Of a DNA stretch of 64,000 nucleotides, positions 1 to 11,745 are shown piece after piece; position 1 is the first letter of the stretch; each line of letters begins with the position of its first letter. Source of the DNA: Hirsutella rhossiliensis (Eukaryota; Ascomycota; Sordariomycetes; Hypocreales; Ophiocordycipitaceae); NCBI RefSeq assembly GCF_020360975.1, contig NW_025408668.1, positions 6,634,001 to 6,698,000 on the forward strand. Reading direction: 5' to 3'. The position numbers and the translations under genes are program-made. Under the pieces are notes generated by a model that saw only the letters and a list, made by a program, of their open reading frames with translations, had not been told where the DNA came from and ran no database searches.

Positions 1-1890
1 CTCTTCCTTTGCTTTCGTGTGCTAGTGCCCATCTGCGCTGTGCGATCGTCGATGGAGTGCGCCCATCCCCACCCGCGCCAAGTCGCAGCCGGGGGCCACA
101 CGATTTGACGGGGGGGTTCATGCGCTCACGAGAGAAGGAGAAGGAGGCTAGGTACTGTATATTGCACTGGAATAGCTCAGCATCAATTGCAGCTAATCGG
201 AGCTGCAGCTCGGCCTCCATCCCACTCGACACCTGCGGCTGGCTGGCCTGCTCGAGATGCATGGCGTGGGCTGAGAAGGCCGGACGAGCTCTGCTGCCAT
301 GGACGGTACTGTACTGTAGATGCGGACTATGGCTCGCTCCGCACGTTATACACAACTGTTCGTCCACACCTTACCTTGCAGCCATTGCACTAGCCTGTCG
401 TCCAACCACACAGTCGGTATTGTCACTCGCAACACTCTGACCCAAAGGCCACCACGAGGGCTTCCCGTCAGCTCGACGAGAGATACTGCCGGGCAACGCT
501 GTGCCACCAACAGAGCGCCCGCAGACGTCAGGTCAAAGTGGGATCTCGACAAGGCCATGGGCTTCTGACTGAATAGCTCAAGGGGCCTCGAGCCTCGAGC
601 CGACCCTCTACCTTGTGGCACTATTACTCTCTGCGCAAAGTGCGTCGGGTTGCACTGCGGTGCTCGGATTGGTCAAGGGGGGGCTTTGTGCGGGGCACTG
701 TGCTGGAAAGTAACCCGACTTACACCCTTGGGTCAGATGTATTTGGACGAGAAGGGTAACCAGGAGGTGTGATACCCGCCTTGGGCCCCTCCTCATGTCG
801 GCCTTTGCCTCAACGCTCCCGTCCGATATTGTGTGGACGCAGGCCGAATTGTGTTTTGGTTCCTGGTGGGCCTGGAATTACAGCCCCGTGCTAACACGGC
901 CACGGCCACGGCCAAGCGCCTTAGCGCCGTGGTGTCGATGAAACCAAACGGCGGGCGTAGTGTGCCCGCGCGAGCTGAGGGTTCACCTGGCTGGTATGCA
1001 GGACTCGTCGGTGACGAAAGTGAGTCTTGCAGTATGGGCTCGAGCATCATGAGAGTTGACGACGAAATGAGGGGTTGGAGGCAGAGTTTGGTTAATTGGC
1101 CGCAGGACCTCAGCGCTCCCCCCCTTCCTCCAGTAATCGGACGCCCGCACGCTGTTGGGCATCCTTCCGTCGTCCGTTAGCTCAAGGTGTGTGCGCCGTC
1201 AGTTTCCCCTCCCTTCTTCTCCACCCTTCGGTGGCATCAAGTGACTCGGTTCGTGCTTCTCAGTCGATGCGCCCTCAGGTAGTACGAATTAATCTCCTGC
1301 ACACAACCGTACGACTGCGAGCGAGTGCGTGTACTTGGCGAATGTCCATCACCACGACCTGCAGTCAGAGGAATGCAAATGTCTGTCGGATGGGTGGGTG
1401 CCAACCTCGCAATACAGTACAGTAAACGTGCTTCTTGTCCAATCCAGCGCTTGATGCAGATTCTGGCGGGGAGGCGGAGGGCCCACCCGCAGGGCCCCCA
1501 TCACTTCCAGTCCAGGGCCAGAGGAGGCACTAGCCCACTTGTGGTAGCGGCTGGCGTGCTGCCGACCGGGGGGAGGGGTTGCGTTCTGGGGATGGTGGGG
1601 GAGCGAACCGCACCATCATCCGGCTCCTTTCCCACACGAATCCACTCTCGCCTCCACAAGCCACCCGCCCAACCGCCCATGGAAGACGGGACAAAGAAGA
1701 GGAGACGGCTCGGCGCTTTTTTTGCCTACACTCAAGAGATGGCATGCCCTTTGTATTCGTATAGTCTGTAGAGAGATAGAGGAAGACCTGAGAGGGAGAG
1801 AGAGGGTCTTGCCTGTAGATACTAAGTGCCTAGCGAGTTGCATGTATCTGAGGGTGCATTCGGGTGGTTCATGTGCCCCGTCTCCGTACT

Positions 1891-2020
1891 TGCATGCAAA
1901 TGGGCATATATGCATGCATGTATGCATGTAGCAGGAATTATTACTCCGTTGCCACGGTCTGCATGCCCCCATCTACATGCATAACGACATATCGATGGCT
2001 GTCCGGAGCATGCATGCATG
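1891..2020. repeat. Cluster of ATGCATGC palindromes
   Basis: TGCATGC or ATGCATGC occurs repeatedly within 130 bp (near 1891, 1911-1929 and 2008-2020), with single CATGC/GCATG words between. It is a simple alternating self-complementary sequence with no gene attached. Confidence 0.6.
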
Positions 2021-2372
2021 GGATGGGTTGCTCAAGTCCCGTGCCATCGTCTGGAGTGCAAAACCGGCCAAGGCGCGGCATCCACGCACGGTAGGCCAGG
2101 TACCTGTTGGACATGGCGTGTCTGTGCACACAAGGGACGAGGCACTTGTACTAGAGGTAAGAGGGCTTCGAGAATCGAGCAGTGCTCCGTTGCGTGCATG
2201 GCGCTGTGCCTGACGAAGCGCCCCGAGGTACGGAGTAAGCCCTCGGGCAATGCCCAAGTACCTCGGTACGTAGGCACTACTTCGTACCGTCTTCATACTG
2301 TACATATACCGTGCGCGAGGAAGATTCACCTCGCCCACGCTTGATGAAAGACCTGAGTTCGCTTCGTCCAAG

Positions 2373-2400
2373 CCGTCCGTCCATCCATCCATCCATCATC
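2373..2400. repeat. CCGT/CCAT tetranucleotide microsatellite
   Basis: Two CCGT units run into about four CCAT units. It lies in the non-coding region upstream of the PSP1 gene. Confidence 0.75.
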
Positions 2401-3772
2401 CGCTTCGACGACATCGTCGACCCCCGCCGTCCTGTCCAGGCTTTGTCCCCCCCTCTGCCTTGCCTATAGCCGTTCCCGTACTATTATTGCCCGTCCGCTC
2501 GTGAGCGCTCGCCCCCGGGCTCCTATTCCCACTGGGGCCCTCCCCTCCCCTCCCTCCACCCCACCCCCTCCCCCTAAGGACCAAAAGGATATCAAAGGAC
2601 AGCTCCCCACCGAACAGAAACCATTGCAGCAGCTCTCCAAAACACGTCGCCCCTTCTTCATCCCTAACGCCAACCCAGCCAATCAGCCATTGCCTCTCGT
2701 CTCTAACGGCCAGCGCAACCGGATCGACGCGCTCGTGGTCTATTCCCCAGCGTCCGACCCCCACGAAGCCTGGCACAGTGCGGTCGCCGCTCAAACGGCC
2801 CGGCGCGGTACCTCTTGGGGGGGGCAGCGGAGAAGTCGCCGGCACAAAGTTTCCCGTGCTTTGCCTTCTGCGAGAGGACCCCTGACTTTTAGACTGCTGG
2901 TCCCTAACTCAAGACAGGTAGGCTACCGAGCCCGTCCGTCCTCAATCACCTCTCACACATTTGTTTGACCACAGGAGCCATCACAATTCGAAACCTCGTG
3001 CGCCGGCCTCGCAATATCCACCAGGGCCAAGTAAGCTTTTTTTTACGGGGTCCTCTCGGCCACGCCGCCGCGTCTTGTTGTACCGACATCATAGCCCATT
3101 GGGAGCAAACCCTTTTCCCAACACCTCACGTCACTTACCTCATCCATCTCCAGCTTACGTCGGGCTTCTACCGACCGCCGCCCTCTCTCCCCGGTCTTCA
3201 ACCTTCCTCGGCTCTCATCTTTGTCTCCCTGTCTCGGCCACCCACAACCCCCTCTCCAACCCGCGCCCGTCGTCGCTCTCTTTCTCCCCGCTCTCTGACC
3301 AGCCGCCCTCACCAGTTCTCCGCCTCTCCTCACATCGGCAGCTGGTGCTTGCGCAACTGTCACGGGCCGCCGCGCGAACCGACTCTGATTTGCCGCCTTC
3401 TCAAACATGGGCGTCAAGTAGCACGCCCGCCTCTCGCAGCATCGACGACGCATTTCACACACGGCTCGCCGCTGCGAATGGATGCGCCCGCCTGCGCTTG
3501 ACCTCTTCGCCATCCTTTTCGCATCCTTTTCTTTTGGGCTCTGGGTTTAGACGCACGATTTAGACGTTTTCTCACAGCCTCCGTTACAATAATCGCCTTA
3601 CGACTCGTTTCTGTCCTCGCCGGCTTGTCCAAGACAGCTCTTCGCCGCCCCTACCTTTCCCCTCACCCACGGCAGTCGAGCGCGTCGCACTGCCATCTCT
3701 ACCGCTTGTTACGACCTAGAGCTGTCTGTGTATCGAGTTGTCAAAGATAGATATTCTCAAGATTCATTCCTG

Positions 3773-4019
3773 GTACGTCAACGCCTTTTCTGTGCCTCAC
3801 ATGGCCTCGGGTAGTCGCTTGGTATGTTTGTGCACACACAAACTCAAAAAAAAAATCGCACAAGGTCGTATGGGCAAGTCGTGGTGATGAGCTCATTGGT
3901 GGCTCGTGTCGTCAAGAGGGCGTCATCCCTTCAAGGACATGCCTTCAGGCGCGTCGCCGAGTGCCCTGATTTGAAGCCGAATTGAACATCATGAAGCCGG
4001 TCGACTGACGTTCACATAG
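3773..4019 (+). other. Probable 5' UTR intron of the PSP1 gene
   Basis: A strong donor (CTG|GTACGT) at 3773 pairs with an acceptor CACATAG ending at 4019, preceded by a GACTGAC branch-like motif. No ATG-initiated frame crosses it into the PSP1 coding frame, so it would lie in the leader. Its 247 nt is longer than the coding introns in this window, which is common for fungal leader introns. There is no transcript evidence. Confidence 0.5.
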
Positions 4020-4273
4020 CCTTTTCCTCCATCACCGCCAAAGTAGAAGGATATTTCCGCGCGCCACACCCTTGGCAAGCCATCATCACTCGCCAGGCTT
4101 CCAATCGATCTCCCCTTGCGCATCTTCAAAAGGGATCTGAATACGTCCCACTCTCGGGCTACGCCGGCGTCACTTCTAGCGAAACCTCTTTGCAGGTATC
4201 CAAGTCTGCGTTGGTCGGTGTCAGCTGACGGTACGCGCTTGTGTTACGAGAACCGCCGTCGGCAGCGCCAATC

Positions 4274-7040
4274 ATGAGCTCTGTCTCTCTCAAGACCGGA
4301 CGTTCTTCAAAGTTGAGCCAAGGACCCGCCGGCGCCCAGAGCAGCCAGAACCTGCTCTTGGACAAGGTCAACGCTCGAACGTCAACTCCCGACTCCGAGG
4401 CGCTGGCCAGCTCTGAAGACGAACTTGACCACCGCTCAGACGTGCCCCAGGCCTCTGTTGTGCAGCCTCAGAAGCCAGTTCGACGATCTTCGTGGCTCAA
4501 CGACACGACGCAGACCCTTTCTCGTCCCCGCAAAGGCTCGTTTGCTAGCAGTTCCATGTCTCCCACGGCATCTCACCCAAGTACGCCGTCTGCCGAGGCT
4601 GGCAACGGGCCCTGGGGGTCGCACTCCACTTCCTCCGTCATGGGTCGCGCCACCGGCACGTCGGCCTTTACGTGGGGAACCGGTATCTGGAATGATCGCA
4701 AAGATGCACCTTCAAGGCTCAGCGAAGTCTTGCCCTCGCCGACTTCGACGGTCCCGCCCGGAAGCGGCACCAACTCCTTCTTTGGCTCTGATGCTGGCTT
4801 GACGCAGACATCCCCAGTTTCGCGCGAACCCGGGCCGAACCCGCAAATCCCCTTTGCAATTCCGCTGCATCCAACCCCAAAGACATATCGTTCTCAGTCT
4901 TATTCGGTAGGGCAGCTGGATCCTGAAATCGCCCCTCCGCCGTCTATGTGCTCGTCGGCAGCCTTGGGCCGCGCACGACACCCGGCCCTGCAGCATCGGC
5001 CATCGCGGCCAAGCATGTTGAGCGAAATGGCAAACGATGGCTCGGTCCTCAGCAAGGTCAAGGAGGTGGAGGGCGACGACGAGAGCCCAACAGAATCCCT
5101 TCAAGGCTCTTTCCATCAGATGTCCGACTCGAAAACCATTGAGATGCTTACGCGGGAGAACGCTATGCTCCGTCAGCAGCAGCAGTACAACAGCCGTATC
5201 CGTCCACGCGCCTCGACCGGAGCAACCTATCTTGCCAACGGGTATCCATTGAGAGAGACTGTTCCCGAAGAGTCGGACTACGCAATCGACGAGCTGGATG
5301 AATCCAACGAGGCCGGTGATCCTTTTGGACGGCGCAGCAGTGCTCGACGAATGAGCGAATATGGCGGAGGTCCCATCCGCGGTCCTGGGATGGACAATCG
5401 CAAAGTGGACAATATGAATCTGAAGAAGGCTCTCTGGTCAAGCTCGCCCGGATTCTTTGGAGGGGATGTTTCGCAAAGCAGGCGTCACTCATTTGCGAAC
5501 ATGCCCACACGTCAAGGGTCCATTAGCTCCATCGCCGATTCGGTCTCGTTTCTCGATGCCAACGCGGCCGACGGCCAGCCGTCTCAAGGGTTCTCCGTAT
5601 TCCCTGACGGCCAAGGCTTCTCAGCCTCTTCAGGCAACCGTGAGTTTTCCCGCTCCAAAAACAATTTTCAGTCTTCCAGCTGGCATTCTAACATTCTACC
5701 GCACACAGCCGCGGGTCTCTTTGGCAACGGGTCCAACACTCTCCAGGCAGCCTTCAACGGCCCATACGGATCCTCTTTCGGGCTGCAGGATCAGTTTGCC
5801 AACCGAGCGCCGTCTCCCCACCGCAATATCTACGGAATGGCGCAGCCAAGACACAACCAGCTCCTCCATGTGGTTTTGTTCAAATGTGCCAGGGCCGATG
5901 TTTTCTACATCCAAGAAGGCACTGGACTAACCGTCAAGCCGGGCGATCTGGTGATTGTGGAGGCCGATCGCGGCACTGACCTCGGCACCGTGGCCAAGGA
6001 CAACGTTGATTGGCAGACCGCCAAGGAGCTGAAGGAGCACTACGCAGAGGAGCACTACAAATGGCTGATGATGTACTCGCAAGGTGCCGCCGCGGCGCAA
6101 GAGGGTGCTAGCCCTGACCTTTTGACCTCGACTGGCGGATTTCATGGAAGTGCCGTCGGCGGCATGGGTCCTCCGAGTCAAAACCACATACAGGAGCCAA
6201 GCACAGGTGATCTTCGACCAAAGCTGATCAAGCGACTCGCCCAGAACCACGAGGTTCATTCCTTGCGGGACAAGGAGGGTCAGGAGGCCAAGGCGAAGAG
6301 AGTTTGCATGCAAAAGGTCAAAGAGCATGGATTAAACATGGAGATTCTCGACGCCGAGTTCCAAATGTTCGTGCAGACCCCGCCCCTGACACTGAGCTCC
6401 GGCATGACGCTAACAGAAAGATAGGGACTGGAAGAAGCTAACATTCTACTACTTCGCCGATTCCTACATCAACTTCAACTCTCTTGTCACCGACTTGTTC
6501 AAAATATACAAGACTAGAATCTGGATGTCAGCGATAAACCCGGCCTCGTTCGCAAGCCCGACACTGGGCATCCAAGCTCCCAGTGGCGTCGGACCTGGTG
6601 CTGTAGGTGCTGGGCGTGCTTCAAGCGGTGGAGAACGCCGCCAGAACCACCAGGCCCAAGAGCAGCAGTCGCAGGCATACGTCCAGGGACCACAAGGTAC
6701 TCGTGGATTCCGCGCACCCTTCGCCCAGCCGTTCGGGGGCGACCGGCCAGTTGCGACGGCTTCCGGATACTCGGCATCGAACTACGCATACGGAACAGGC
6801 GGCGGGGCCTTTGCAAATCCCCGGGGTGGAGCATCTTACACTCCAAGCCTCTTGCCAGGGCTCGAAGGCTTTCCTCATACAGGGTACCATCAGGCAGGAG
6901 ACTTCCAGTCGATTCGCCAGCGCTGGCCAGCTTCGCAGGGTGTGCCCAGTCCTGGGCCACATTCTCAGGGCATTTCGCCGCTTCCTGCGCAGAATGATTG
7001 GACCGCCAACTTCCAGGGACTTTCTCTGAATACACACTAG
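4274..7040 (+). CDS. psp1: PSP1 C-terminal-domain protein
   Basis: Exons 4274-5639, 5709-6366 and 6425-7040 give 879 residues. The first ATG is at 4274 with A at -3; the upstream open frame has only a GTG. The first ~500 residues are Ser/Pro/Gly-rich and look disordered. At about residues 505-635 lies the PSP1 conserved region (QLLHVVLFKCARADVF, then VEADRGTDLGTVAKD), related to bacterial YaaT/RicT. The second intron (58 nt, GTTCGT...GCTAAC...TAG) restores FQMDWKKLTFYYFADSYI, a hallmark of the family. The first intron (69 nt, GTGAGT...CTAAC...ACAG) is a multiple of three without a stop, so a naive ORF reads through it. The tail after the domain is Gly/Gln-rich. Yeast Psp1 is a high-copy suppressor of DNA polymerase alpha mutants; the cellular role here is inferred from that family only. 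Confidence 0.88.
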
Positions 7041-7975
7041 TTGGCCGGCCGTCGAGACTTCAGCCCGACACAACGGTCATACGGACATGCTTGGAAACGA
7101 TGCAGCCTTGTTCCACGGCTTTTAACACGGCCTTTGGTCCTTGTTGCAAAGCTGTCCGAGAACCACGTGCCTTTTTTTTCAGAGCCGGATCGGCAGTTTT
7201 CGGTCCGAGAGGAAATATTGCAGTTCGTTCCCGCAGTGTCCAACTGTCTGCTTAATCACGTTGTATTGTTGGTCGGAGTTTTCTTCTTCTCTCTTTCCGC
7301 CTTGCGATTTGTTTGAATCGGTTACCACCGAAGACACTTGGGATGCTGAGCCTAGCACACTACTATAAAGACAGGAAACAGGGGTTTGGAAGACTGGAGG
7401 CGGCTTTGCTTCTACTTCACTTGGAACGGCCGGACATAGACAGAGACGCTTGAGTACCTAAACAACATCGACGCTGTATTTAATACGCAAAACAAAAGGA
7501 TATGGCTTGGGCATGACCGAAGACATGTACGGACCAGAAGGTTGTTTTCCTGGACGGACTTTTTTTTCCTTTACATCTTTTCCCGCCGGTTGCGAAGTAT
7601 TCAGATTGGACGAGTACCTCGGGCAGGGTTGATACGCGGGTATTAAGTAAAGAGCTTAGAAGAACGAACTCGAGCTGATTTCATTGAGGAATGTTGGCAG
7701 GACGAACAGTTCAATGTGCTCTCTTTGTATGTCCGGCCGCCTGGAGCAAAAGAAGGATGCATGTCATTGACGCATCTGGAGATGACCACGAGGGCACGTG
7801 TCTTGCGACGGGGCTCCTACCGAGAAGGAAGGCACGAGCAGTCCTCGGTCAAGACAGGTGCCACACCGCCTTGATTCAGCGCAGTACGTTTTTCTCCAGC
7901 TTGCCAACACACGCATGTCTCGTATGGGATACAACAGCATCGAGAGAGACTGTACCACGCTCACGGCCAAAAAGC
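7041..7975. other. Intergenic: PSP1 3' region and promoter of the next gene
   Basis: Contains the AT-richer 3' flank of PSP1 (7041 to about 7500) and then the upstream region of the 7976 gene. An in-frame ATG at 7691 exists, but the peptide between it and 7976 has no coding character I can defend. Confidence 0.5.
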
Positions 7976-8940
7976 ATGGCTCCTGCAACGAGGAAGAGAA
8001 ACCCCAATCAGCCAGCGAAGAGTACGAGCCTCTCCCAACATGTTCGGCAAGAGAGGAGACTGACTCGGCCGTCAGCGAAGCAAAGCGAGAAGGAAGAGCC
8101 TGAAGCAAAGCCTGCTTCGAGAAAAAGGGCCCGAGCAGCGCCAAAGACCAGCAAGGCTACCAAGAAGCCATGTCAAGATGGGGCAGCCTTCTTTGAAGGA
8201 GACACAGACGACAGGTAACGATGCCCGCCAGCCACAACATTTGTCGCAGGTACTCATTGCGTTGCATCGCTAGAGAGTTCATGCCGTCGGCCATGAACAC
8301 AGCGAAAGGCGTCAAGGACACCAAGATGGAGATGCGCAGGAAGGCCGGGGAGATTGCCAAGCTCATGAAGAAGCAGTTGACGAAGGAAACGTGAGTCCCC
8401 CGTTGTCAGAGTCTGTCCGCTGTATTGCAAGCTTTTGACCCGATTTGCAGGCTCGGCAAAGACATACCAGCAATCACCGAATCTATAACTCCTGACATGG
8501 CCCGTGTTCTGCATCATGGCACGCCAGAAAACAGCGATAACAAGACATTCCAGAGAGCGCAACAGTGCCTGACAAGCCTTCAAGACTTGGTCAGAAGTTA
8601 CGAAATTCTGAACCAGGGCAGCATTAACACCCAGGAGCCGACGCGGACTCACTGGGATCAGGACGAGGCCAATCTCAGGGCCTTGAACGAGAGCGCAATG
8701 GGGGTGGCATTCAGGATTTTGAACGGCATTGTGATGCCTCATGCCAATAATGGCCTGGTTGAGGATCGAGCAAAGACCGACGGCAGCAGCGATATAGACA
8801 CCATGGCGACGGAACTTCTCGCCGAGGCGAAGCCACAGCGGGGAGACGTCACCTGGGGGATGACTGCTCGGGATATTTTCAGAGTCCTCTCAGGAACCGT
8901 AGGGCTGTTGCCAGAGGCGCAACAGAAATCGCATGGATGA
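7976..8940 (+). CDS. Uncharacterised basic, probably nuclear protein
   Basis: Not recognised. Three exons (7976-8214, 8274-8390, 8451-8940) give 281 residues. The donors GTAACG and GTGAGT and the acceptors GCTAG and TTGCAG keep phase exactly. ATG 7976 has a strong context (AAAGCATGG). Residues 1-75 are very basic with clustered Lys/Arg-Pro-Ala (SRKRARAAPK, SKATKKP), suggesting nuclear localisation signals and a DNA- or chromatin-associated role. The middle (MEMRRKAGEIAKLMKKQ) could form a charged helix. The C-terminal 160 residues look helical and soluble, with no membrane segment. An in-frame ATG at 7691 would add 95 residues and cannot be excluded. An alternative acceptor at 8249 is in frame but would make a 35-nt intron, which is too short. 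Confidence 0.65.
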
Positions 8941-9390
8941 TGTACGATGTTCAGTTCCTGTCACCATTTCGCTAGTTCAGGGAACTTTGATGTGCCAAAG
9001 CCAAGCGGGTGTCGATCTTATCTTGGTCCCCCTTGCATGAGAGGTCTCGGTTAAGGCTCACTTCCAAGTCCGCTCGGTGAGGCAAACTTCACCTGGCTGA
9101 CTCAGACAGCCTTAGCGCCATTCGAGGGCACCGAGATACAAAGCCCACAACGCCACCCCATATAGGGACTAGTGCGTCGCTTAACCCACAAACTGCTTCT
9201 CGATTTTTTCCCACGTCGCCTGGGAATTTGGCGATTGGACTTTTCCGAGTCAACCTCTTTCCTCGCACTACTAACCACCCGCAGCAAACCTCACCACTCA
9301 AGCCGGTTCGTATTCTCTCTTCCCTCTGTTTGACTTTTTGCAAGACGAGTTGCCTGGGCTGACGTTTGTCTTTCTCGCGCATCAGCCAAG
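8941..9390. other. Promoter/leader of the L15 gene
   Basis: Short intergenic region with a CT-rich stretch (9290-9370) immediately before the L15 start, as usual for fungal ribosomal protein genes. No other feature seen. Confidence 0.5.
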
Positions 9391-10300
9391 ATGGGTGCCC
9401 TCAAGTATGTCGAGGAACTTCAGAAGAAGAAGCAGTCCGATGTGATGCGCTTCCTCCTCCGAGTGCGCTGCTGGGAGGTACGATGAGCCCCGGCTACGTT
9501 TGACTTCTCCGACCTGTGGGCGAGCGAGGCGGTTGCGGGCTTTTGCCTACTCTCCTGATTTCTCGAGGACGAAAGACTTTCCGTCCGCAACCGAGGGAGA
9601 TCGCGAGAGGAGACAAGCTCTGAGCCCTGCGGCCGCCGACGCTCGCCTGTGCTATACACTCGTTGAACGCTTTGCTGAGAGTGCATCAATATAGCTTCGT
9701 CAATTGAACGTCATCCACCGCGCCTCCCGCCCCTCGCGCCCCGATAAGGCTCGCCGTCTCGGATACAAGGCCAAGCAGGGTTACGTTGTCTACCGCGTCC
9801 GCGTCCGTCGCGGTGGCCGCAAGCGCCCCGTCCCTAAGGGTGCCACCTATGGTATGCTGCGCCCCCTCCGGAAAGCACAGGAGCGATGACCCCGTACCAG
9901 ACTTGGTGACTGACCGGACTCTTGATGCTTAGGCAAGCCCACCAACCAGGGTGTGAACCAGCTCAAGTACCAGCGCTCGCTCAAGGCCACCGCCGAAGAG
10001 CGTGTCGGTCGCCGCTGCGCCAACTTGCGTGTCCTCAACTCGTACTGGATCAACCAGGACTCCACCTACAAGTACTACGAGGTAATCCTCGTCGACCCCC
10101 AGCACAAGGCGATCCGCATCGACCCCCGCATCAACTGGATCGTCAACCCCGTCCACAAGCACCGCGAGGCCCGCGGCCTCACCGCCACAGGCAAGAAGTC
10201 ACGCGGCCTCAACAAGGGCCACCGCTACAACAAGACGCGCGCCGGCCGCAGAAAGACCTGGAAGCGCCACAACACCCTGTCTCTGTGGCGCTACCGATAA
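9391..10300 (+). CDS. rpl15: 60S ribosomal protein L15 (eL15)
   Basis: Exons 9391-9477, 9695-9851 and 9933-10300 give 203 residues, against 204 in yeast. It begins [17 protein letters not shown] and ends [15 protein letters not shown], both diagnostic of eL15. The internal block [20 protein letters not shown] is also typical. The protein is a structural component of the large cytosolic ribosomal subunit. The first intron (217 nt) is longer than most in this window and the second is 81 nt. Neither contains a convincing box C/D snoRNA pair. Synonymous codons are strongly C-ending, fitting high expression. Confidence 0.97.
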
Positions 10301-11745
10301 GCGCCTCGCCTCGGGACCAGGGTGGCTCCCGTGTTTGGCTTCTTTTCCCGCGCCGGGACTGCTGGCTGGCTTGGGCATTGCGTGGTGCTTGGGACTGGTA
10401 TGGGCGAGGACACTTGGAGGCCTTCACGTTTCGGTTGGGTTTTTTTACGGCAACACAAAAGAAATTGAGACCGTGGTATATCCGGTAAAGAAATGGATCC
10501 CGTTATCTCGATGGGCACAGATGTCTAGGCCTTGCGTGCTTTGTGATGCCGATGCTCCGCCGTCTTGCCAGCCTGCCCCTTGTACAGTCTAAGCCCTCGT
10601 TCCGAGACCTTGCCTGAGTGGCCTCTCATACCTTTTGGTTCAGGATCTTGGCATCGAAAAAGCATGACACAGGCTTCGCACCCATCGCTACCTGCTCTCT
10701 AGAATTTGCTTGACAAGGAGCCAATGGGCATCTTGGATGCCAGTTTCCGTAGCAGCTCCCTCCCTCCACTTGCTTCCCGCACCAAGCAAAACCAGACTGC
10801 AAGACGGCGCAACAGTCGTGTCAGTAAAGCAAAATGCGAACTTTCTTTTCCTATCTCGGAATTCATACAAGTGCCAAGCGCGAACCTCACCACCTCCCCA
10901 TATCCCTATCTCCCACGGCGGTTTCCATTCCAGGCTGCACAACTGCTCCCCATTGTTTGCCTGCGTCTTCCCGAGAATCGGGCAGCCCCAAAGCCAGGAA
11001 AGACCACATGAAAACGAGCCAGCGATGAAGCCTACACCGGGTGTGCGTGTAGCATGACCGGTTGCCCCAAAGTGAAGAGATGCGGCAGCGAGACAAGGCC
11101 TCGACATCGAGGCTTGCGCCCACCCGTCGGTGTCAAGAGACGTGAGGGCCCATAATGCACAAGCAAGTCCGCTGCCGCCGCATAGAATCCAATGCATCGT
11201 AACAGTCGTGCCGTAAAGTCATGGACCTCTCTGTCGGGTCCAGATCGTATCAATCGATGAAGACAAACCGTGAAGTCGAAATCGAAATGGCAAAAGCCCA
11301 CTTGGGGGAAAATGAAAGAGACAAAACAGCAATATGAAGAGGAAGAAGAGATAAATGCGTCTATGCGGGTCGGGCGAGTCGTAGATTCCGATCCCAATAC
11401 ACATACAGGATGCGGCCGTTGGTCTGCCCGCTGCTAGCGAGCAGGAGACACTAACCAATGAACTTTTCTTCAGACCCCCTTCCTTGTTTAATGTACACAC
11501 AAAGCACCGCGCAAGAGTGCTGTGTTGGTCGCATGAAGGAGTGTTGCTTGGTCGTGCGAAGCTGACGGTCTGTTCATGAGCCAGTTCAACACGGGGCAAG
11601 AAGGAAATCATGAGGTCATGGCAGTGTCGTAACCGTGCTTGCGAAGTTTTTAAACCGCCCAGTAACAAGGGGAAAGTATCGTAGACGGAAGCGTTGTACA
11701 GACAAGCCCTGCTCTGAGTGGCAGCACACCGGAGGGGCAAACGAG
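10301..11745. other. Convergent intergenic region between L15 and PUF genes
   Basis: This 1.4 kb carries the 3' ends of two convergent genes. Open frames on both strands (for example about 170 codons on the minus strand at 10688-11197) lack domains and good starts. No gene called. Confidence 0.5.

Larger units (their letters stand above)
1..4273. other. Intergenic/5' regulatory region upstream of the PSP1 gene
   Basis: No gene is supportable here. The open frames are short, overlap on both strands and lack recognisable domains. From about 2400 the DNA becomes pyrimidine-rich on the plus strand, with many CT/CCTC runs up to about 3700, typical of fungal promoters and long 5' leaders. This fits transcription rightwards into the PSP1 gene. 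A CCAT microsatellite (2373-2400), an ATGCATGC-rich patch (1891-2020) and a probable leader intron (3773-4019) lie inside and are listed separately. Confidence 0.6.

Noticed and set aside
9478..9932. Box C/D snoRNA inside L15 introns
   Set aside because: A GCGATGA and a CTGA occur in intron 2 but only about 20 nt apart, with no terminal stem; intron 1 has CTGA but no matching C box.
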